Part shown: one piece after another, positions 21,449-24,483 of the stretch
Position numbering within the stretch: position 1 is the first letter of the stretch
Layout: every line of letters starts with the position of its first letter
Source of the DNA: a virus
IMG/VR virus record: IMGVR_UViG_3300010368_003491
Span: 1 to 24,483 of that record
Reading direction: 5' to 3' (one strand)
DNA length: 24,483 nucleotides
The notes under the pieces: generated by a model
The model's database searches: none
Seen by the model: the letters and a program-made list of their open reading frames with translations, nothing else
What the model was told of the DNA's origin: nothing
Program-made: the position numbers and the translations under genes

Positions 21449-22022
21449 GTAAGTCCTTTACATTACCGTTATTTTGTATACGATATATTCTTATTGAAAA
21501 GTTGTCTGGAAGTATGTGTGATTTTATTATAGGAGTTTCTTTTTTGATTATATATTCATTAACAAGAGTTCCATTTAAATATCTTCTTGAATCGGAAGAA
21601 AAATCACACCCTTCTCTTGTCAATTGAACCAAGGATATATCATTGGTCCCAACTTTATTTATAATCGGTTCAAGTTCCTCTTTAAAACCACCATCACTGA
21701 AACAATAGTCTTTACCTTTTTCTATTTTGTTCGACACTTCTTTGCCAAAAAAATCTTTTCCATATTTTGGTTTGATGATACATTCAGAAACATATATCAT
21801 CGCTTCCCTTCTACTAAATCCTTGCAAATACGAAGAAGATGCTTCTTTTTTTGATCTATCGTCATAACCTGACATAAACCAATCTATACCGACACCAAAA
21901 TATTTGCATGTTTCTTGTAACAACAATTTTTTAAAACTTAGGTGTCCAAACCCTTTTTTTTCTAGGAACAGACAACATTCATCTTTGCCTGTTCCTGGTG
22001 GTCCATTAAATATAACTATCAT
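21390..22022 (-). CDS. Deoxynucleoside monophosphate kinase-like P-loop protein
   Basis: About 210 residues from the ATG at 22022; longer in-frame starts lie deep in the upstream gene. The Walker A loop is GPPGTGKD at residues 7-14. Downstream, FSRREAMIYVSECIIKPKYG followed by KDFFG and CFSDGGFKEEL match the phage dNMP kinase pattern (T4 gp1-like), where a Ser-Asp-Gly-Gly motif sits in the acceptor region. It would phosphorylate dNMPs for phage DNA synthesis. The ribosome-binding site is weak (AGAAGAA), so coupling to the upstream gene, which it overlaps by 17 bases, is likely. Confidence 0.8.
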   Translation of the reverse strand: MIVIFNGPPGTGKDECCLFLEKKGFGHLSFKKLLLQETCKYFGVGIDWFMSGYDDRSKKEASSSYLQGFSRREAMIYVSECIIKPKYGKDFFGKEVSNKIEKGKDYCFSDGGFKEELEPIINKVGTNDISLVQLTREGCDFSSDSRRYLNGTLVNEYIIKKETPIIKSHILPDNFSIRIYRIQNNGNVKDLHGTIEKICRQEKENTGKQA

Positions 22023-22224
22023 ATATTTCTTCTGCGAATACCGCTCTCCATTCTTCTTGTGTAATTCCAGAAAGTATGAATTCACGATCTGAATTGTTCA
22101 AATAAGGCATTGCATCATCAATAGAAGCATCACCATTTTCCCACAAAATCAAATCCTCTGGATTTACAGGAATATTAACAACACGTTCAACACCAGTAAT
22201 CACACTTTTACGTTTAATTTCCAT
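22006..22224 (-). CDS. Conserved hypothetical small acidic protein
   Basis: About 72 residues from the ATG at 22224, which has AAGGA nine nt upstream; the in-frame ATG at 22233 abuts that site and is unlikely. The N-terminus MEIKRKSVITGVERVVNIP is followed by an acidic middle and REFILSGITQEEWRAVFAEE, a pattern common in short phage proteins of unknown role. It is the first gene after the TTGACA promoter near 22290 and overlaps the kinase start. Confidence 0.75.
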   Translation of the reverse strand: MEIKRKSVITGVERVVNIPVNPEDLILWENGDASIDDAMPYLNNSDREFILSGITQEEWRAVFAEEIYDSYI

Positions 22225-22264
22225 GCAAGACATCCTTTATGATATATTTTCTATTAAGACTTTG

Positions 22265-22293
22265 ATACTACTCTATATTTTCACGTTTGTCAA
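22265..22293 (-). promoter_or_regulatory. Sigma70-like early promoter
   Basis: -35 TTGACA (22293-22288), a 17-nt spacer and -10 TAGTAT (22270-22265) on the - strand. It lies about 40 bp before the start at 22224 and overlaps the 3' end of the orphan coding fragment. Confidence 0.7.
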
Positions 22294-22416
22294 GCATTTT
22301 TCGTGTCCCATCTTACATATGTAATAAGCATCTACTATATCTGAAAGTGGGTTCCATTGCTTGGTGCTAGTTATATTGAGTTCTTCCCTAATGTTCAATC
22401 CCTTTTTTTCTAAATG
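22273..22416 (-). pseudogene. Orphan 3' coding fragment (RuvC-like DxxDA motif)
   Basis: An open stretch of 47 codons with no convincing start, preceded by an in-frame TAG at 22417-22419 and ending at TAG 22273-22275. It reads as a protein C-terminus: GLNIREELNITSTKQWNPLS, then DIVDAYYICKMG. The DIVDA element resembles the last catalytic Asp motif of RuvC-type resolvases. It lies directly behind the GIY-YIG endonuclease gene, overlapping its end in another frame, so it may be the remains of a gene disrupted when the endonuclease inserted. The RuvC idea is a weak inference. Confidence 0.4.
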
Positions 22417-23299
22417 CTATTATTTTAATATTATATTTTGAATGTAATCTTTCGTTATCCAAGTTTTTTTTTGACCATGCTTTAAGAGCATTGTAATTTA
22501 TATTGTTGAGAGAACACCACACAGATGGTGATTCGATAGTTGTGAGACCGTCTTTAGTTAAAATATCTGCTTCCCAATTATCAGGAGAATTGGGATTTTT
22601 TGTGGCGAAATTACCAGTTTCTTTTAAAGATTGTGAAATTTTTTTTCTATGCGCTTCTGTTTTGTTGTTTTTGCAGTATTTGGGTTGTATATTCTTTTCT
22701 TTTAAAGATTGAGAAATTTTTTTTCTTTCTTCTTCCGATCTTTTTTTCGTGTTTCCTTTTGTGGAACCTAACACTCCTTTATTCCAAGTATTCCCACCTT
22801 TTTTTGATCTGGAAATGTTTTCTTTGTGTTCTCTTGTAAAAGAAATGCCAATTCTACTTTCACTTAGTTTTCTTCTATGTTCTGGTGAAAATTCTTTTTT
22901 AGGAGCGAAGTATCTCGACATTATATTATTGTTGTAATAGAGTCTTTCACCATTTTCATTCTTTTCTTCTAAAACATTCAATTCAAATTGGACTTTAGTT
23001 TCCCAATAATTAGTGTCGCCTCTCGTAAAATGTAAAGACAAAATTTCTCTCGAAAAGTTTTTGTATCCTATATTAGTAACGTCTTCTGTTAATGTTTTGC
23101 TTGATCCATAATATTTTTTCCAGTCGCTTTGTATTCTTTTTTTTCCCCTTTTTGCCGTGAAATACTTCCTGCCAATATACATTTTTCCCGATAAAAGATT
23201 TGTTATTAAGTATACAAAACCATAATATTTTTCAATGTTCTCTTCTGTAAAAACCTCTCCTTCAAAATACCACGGATTTTCTATATATTCGTGCCTCAT
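22388..23299 (-). CDS. GIY-YIG homing endonuclease with NUMOD3 motifs
   Basis: A 303-residue endonuclease. The opening YIENPWYFEGEVFTEENIEKYYGFVYL leads into the GIY-YIG core: GFVYLITN and MYIGRKYF, followed by the catalytic-region pattern DWKKYYGSS and YWETKVQF with its conserved Glu. The C-terminal half has repeated NUMOD3-type DNA-binding motifs (SPEHRRKLSESRIG, REHKENISRSKKG, EEERKKISQSLKEK, EAHRKKISQSLKETG) and a terminal HTH-like region. Free-standing genes of this kind are mobile in T4-like phages. It has its own TATAAATA promoter and a hairpin covering its ribosome-binding site and start codon. The ATG follows AGAGGT. Confidence 0.88.
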   Translation of the reverse strand: MRHEYIENPWYFEGEVFTEENIEKYYGFVYLITNLLSGKMYIGRKYFTAKRGKKRIQSDWKKYYGSSKTLTEDVTNIGYKNFSREILSLHFTRGDTNYWETKVQFELNVLEEKNENGERLYYNNNIMSRYFAPKKEFSPEHRRKLSESRIGISFTREHKENISRSKKGGNTWNKGVLGSTKGNTKKRSEEERKKISQSLKEKNIQPKYCKNNKTEAHRKKISQSLKETGNFATKNPNSPDNWEADILTKDGLTTIESPSVWCSLNNINYNALKAWSKKNLDNERLHSKYNIKIIAFRKKGIEH

Positions 23300-23326
23300 A
23301 AATACCTCTTTTTTTAAGGTATTTAT
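23298..23326 (-). promoter_or_regulatory. RBS-sequestering hairpin of the GIY-YIG gene
   Basis: A perfect 10-bp inverted repeat, 23317-23326 with 23298-23307, and a 9-nt A-rich loop. In the - strand RNA the 3' arm contains the AGGT of the ribosome-binding site and the AT of the start codon, so a readthrough transcript would hide both. Confidence 0.75.
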
Positions 23327-23327
23327 A
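23320..23327 (-). promoter_or_regulatory. T4-type late promoter TATAAATA inside the hairpin arm
   Basis: Exact TATAAATA on the - strand overlapping the 5' arm of the hairpin. By T4 spacing the start site is near 23314, in the loop, so late transcripts lack the 5' arm and leave the ribosome-binding site free. Confidence 0.8.
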
Positions 23328-23353
23328 AAAGTTGCAAACTAGTAAAGGATAAA

Positions 23354-23599
23354 TTAATTTCGTTTCAAATATTGATCAGGTGCCCGACCAGTAGCAATAT
23401 CCATAAAATATTCAACTTTATTAAGATCGCCTAGTCTGCTTTCCAAATAATCACACATATCAAAAACAGAATTCACATCAACTTTTTGATGAAACATGTC
23501 AGATAACAAAGCGTCTGACATTGTTGTTTTTTCATCAATCATTATACGTATGATGTTTTTCTCAAAAGAGTTTATATCTTCAAAATTGTCCTTGACCAT
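23354..23599 (-). CDS. Conserved hypothetical small acidic protein
   Basis: About 81 residues from the ATG at 23599; longer in-frame readings overlap the glutaredoxin gene in another frame and are not likely used. It is acidic and helical: MVKDNFEDINSFEKNIIRIM at the start, SDALLSDMFHQKVDVNSVFD in the middle and the ending KVEYFMDIATGRAPDQYL, a pattern I recall from other T4-like phages. Function unknown. It overlaps the glutaredoxin stop by 20 bases and has a weak GAGTG ribosome-binding site, suggesting translational coupling. Confidence 0.7.
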   Translation of the reverse strand: MVKDNFEDINSFEKNIIRIMIDEKTTMSDALLSDMFHQKVDVNSVFDMCDYLESRLGDLNKVEYFMDIATGRAPDQYLKRN

Positions 23600-23831
23600 A
23601 ATCACTCTTTGTATTTTCAATTTCTGATGTAAATTCTTTGTATCCTCCAATATAACGACCATGCCACCAAATTTGAGGAATGCTTTTGGCATCTGGTTTT
23701 GCGAGTTTTAATTCTGCCAAAACAAGAGGTTCTTCCGCATTTTTATACTCATATTTTAGTTGATATGTTTCTGCTATTCTTTTTGCTTTCTCGCACCAAG
23801 GGCAATTTGATTTGCCATAAATTATAATCAT
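23580..23831 (-). CDS. Glutaredoxin
   Basis: An 83-residue thioredoxin-fold reductant. The redox-active CPWC lies at residues 10-13 after the strand MIIIYGKSN, the cis-proline is Pro52 in KSIPQIW and the glutathione-binding GG is at 62-63 in YIGGYKEF. It likely keeps ribonucleotide reductase or other enzymes reduced during phage DNA synthesis, as T4 thioredoxin (nrdC) does. No reductase gene is in this window. AAGGAAAT precedes the ATG, which overlaps the upstream stop (ATGA). Confidence 0.93.
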   Translation of the reverse strand: MIIIYGKSNCPWCEKAKRIAETYQLKYEYKNAEEPLVLAELKLAKPDAKSIPQIWWHGRYIGGYKEFTSEIENTKSDYGQGQF

Positions 23832-24046
23832 TTAATTTCCTTTCTTACACACCAATAAATCCAACTTTCCATGCAGTGATTTTTGTTAAAGAACAACAAG
23901 TTGTCTATCACCCAAACCAAATTTGGTTTACCATCTCTTTTCCATCCATAGTTTCTTGCTGAAAATGTCTGATTGCTGTTGCCACCTAGTATAACATTAA
24001 GCAAAACAGACAAAGCAATTCCAACTCTTATTAGATATTGCTTCAT
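23828..24046 (-). CDS. Small membrane-anchored or exported protein
   Basis: A 72-residue protein with an N-terminal hydrophobic helix (YLIRVGIALSVLLNVILGG) that could be a signal anchor, then SNQTFSARNYGWKRDGKPNL and the end segment NHCMESWIYWCV. This combination (NQTFSARN plus HC..SW..W) is shared by small proteins in many T4-like phages, as I recall, with no assigned function. AGGAGA lies upstream of the ATG, and a TATAAATA promoter is about 35 bp upstream, so it heads a late unit with glutaredoxin. Confidence 0.75.
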   Translation of the reverse strand: MKQYLIRVGIALSVLLNVILGGNSNQTFSARNYGWKRDGKPNLVWVIDNLLFFNKNHCMESWIYWCVRKEIK

Positions 24047-24080
24047 TGTTTTTTTCTCCTAACACGTTAACATGCAACGT

Positions 24081-24088
24081 TATTTATA
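24081..24088 (-). promoter_or_regulatory. T4-type late promoter TATAAATA
   Basis: Exact TATAAATA on the - strand in the 37-bp gap between the edge gene and the small membrane protein gene. It overlaps the last codons of the edge gene. Confidence 0.75.
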
Positions 24089-24482
24089 GAGAAACCATGA
24101 AGCAATTATTCTTCCACAGGTTAAATTCTTCTACAAGACTATTATGTGTGTCAAAAGAACAATAAAAAAACCATTCTCGAATTTTACTGTCATATGTATA
24201 ACCTATAACAGTGACAGGAAATTCATCATCTTTGCGTTTAATTCTTTCTACGCTAAATGCATTCATTTTTCTGAAGTCAAAAGAAAAATTTGCATCATAT
24301 ATTTGATTTTGAATTGAATCTGATATTTCGCCTTTAACTATTTTAAGTTCTTCTTTCTTGTCCTTAATTTGCCTATCATATGACGAAATAGTTGCAGTCA
24401 TATTTTCAATATCGCGTTCAAGATTTTTCTTTTCTTTTTGAATTTCAATGAGTTCTTCTTTAAACTTTTTTGTCAAAAACAT
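24084..24482 (-). CDS. Coiled-coil hypothetical protein at window edge
   Basis: 132 residues from an ATG one base from the window end. The true start could lie further upstream, so it may be partial. The first 60 residues form a charged coiled coil (FKEELIEIQKEKKNLERDIE, then YDRQIKDKKEELKIVKGEIS); the rest is a compact globular part with NAFSVERIKRKDDEFPVTVI and REWFFYCSFDTHNSLVEEF. I recall a similar protein in T4-like phages without function. No ribosome-binding site can be judged at the edge. Confidence 0.7.
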   Translation of the reverse strand: MFLTKKFKEELIEIQKEKKNLERDIENMTATISSYDRQIKDKKEELKIVKGEISDSIQNQIYDANFSFDFRKMNAFSVERIKRKDDEFPVTVIGYTYDSKIREWFFYCSFDTHNSLVEEFNLWKNNCFMVSL

Positions 24483-24483
24483 T

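Noticed and set aside
21656-21663. TATAAATA on the - strand inside the kinase gene
   Set aside because: It encodes ordinary residues (INK), is about 208 bp from the next start and has no gap around it; likely chance in AT-rich DNA.
22273-23353. GIY-YIG gene as part of a group I intron with the 47-codon fragment as 3' exon
   Set aside because: There is too little room between the endonuclease stop and the fragment for a 3' intron core, and no 5' exon lies between 23299 and the complete gene ending at 23354.
1-24483. tRNA genes, CRISPR arrays, insertion sequences
   Set aside because: No cloverleaf-like segment, no regularly spaced repeats and no transposase or terminal inverted repeats were seen by eye.

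Overview
This window comes from the genome of a T4-like myovirus (Caudoviricetes, low GC). The left quarter, on the + strand, carries the T4 head and tail-tube block in its familiar order: tail tube (gene 19), portal (20), a prohead-core-like protein, a small beta-rich protein, prohead protease (21), scaffold (22) and major capsid protein (23). The late-promoter octamer TATAAATA precedes four of these genes, which implies a T4-type (gp55/gp33-like) late sigma system. No vertex gene 24 follows gene 23. Instead there are back-to-back convergent terminators and a free-standing homing endonuclease on the other strand.

The remaining three quarters, all on the - strand, are tightly packed and mostly early-type genes with 1-4 bp stop/start overlaps. 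Six intergenic promoters share an exact TTGACA hexamer, a 17-nt spacer and a TA...T -10 box. Read right to left the units are: (a) an edge coiled-coil protein; (b) a late-promoter unit with a small membrane protein, glutaredoxin and an 81-aa protein; (c) a GIY-YIG homing endonuclease with its own late promoter and a hairpin over its ribosome-binding site; (d) dNMP-kinase-like protein, small proteins and a GT4 glycosyltransferase; (e) T4-type RNase H, a DUF6433-like protein, a small charged protein and two HAD phosphatases, ending in a terminator; (f) a late unit with a 78-aa protein, a PhoH-like ATPase interrupted by an in-frame TAA, a PAAR spike tip and an Acb1-like 2H phosphoesterase; (g) small unknown proteins including a possible papain/C39-like protein; (h) DUF932, a membrane protein, a Pth2-like protein and a GapR/DUF2312 protein, ending in a terminator; (i) an amino-methyltransferase and unknown genes; (j) metallophosphoesterase, YqeY-like, OB-like and membrane proteins, ending with the homing endonuclease beside gene 23.

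The GapR/DUF2312 family is typical of Alphaproteobacteria, so an alphaproteobacterial host is the best guess. This is an inference from one gene. The points most worth following up are the I-TevI-like translational switch on the GIY-YIG gene, the orphan 3' gene fragment beside it, the ochre-interrupted phoH, the Acb1-like candidate anti-CBASS enzyme, the phage GapR, and the late-leader RNA in which a terminator competes with a second pairing. No tRNA, CRISPR array or insertion sequence was seen.
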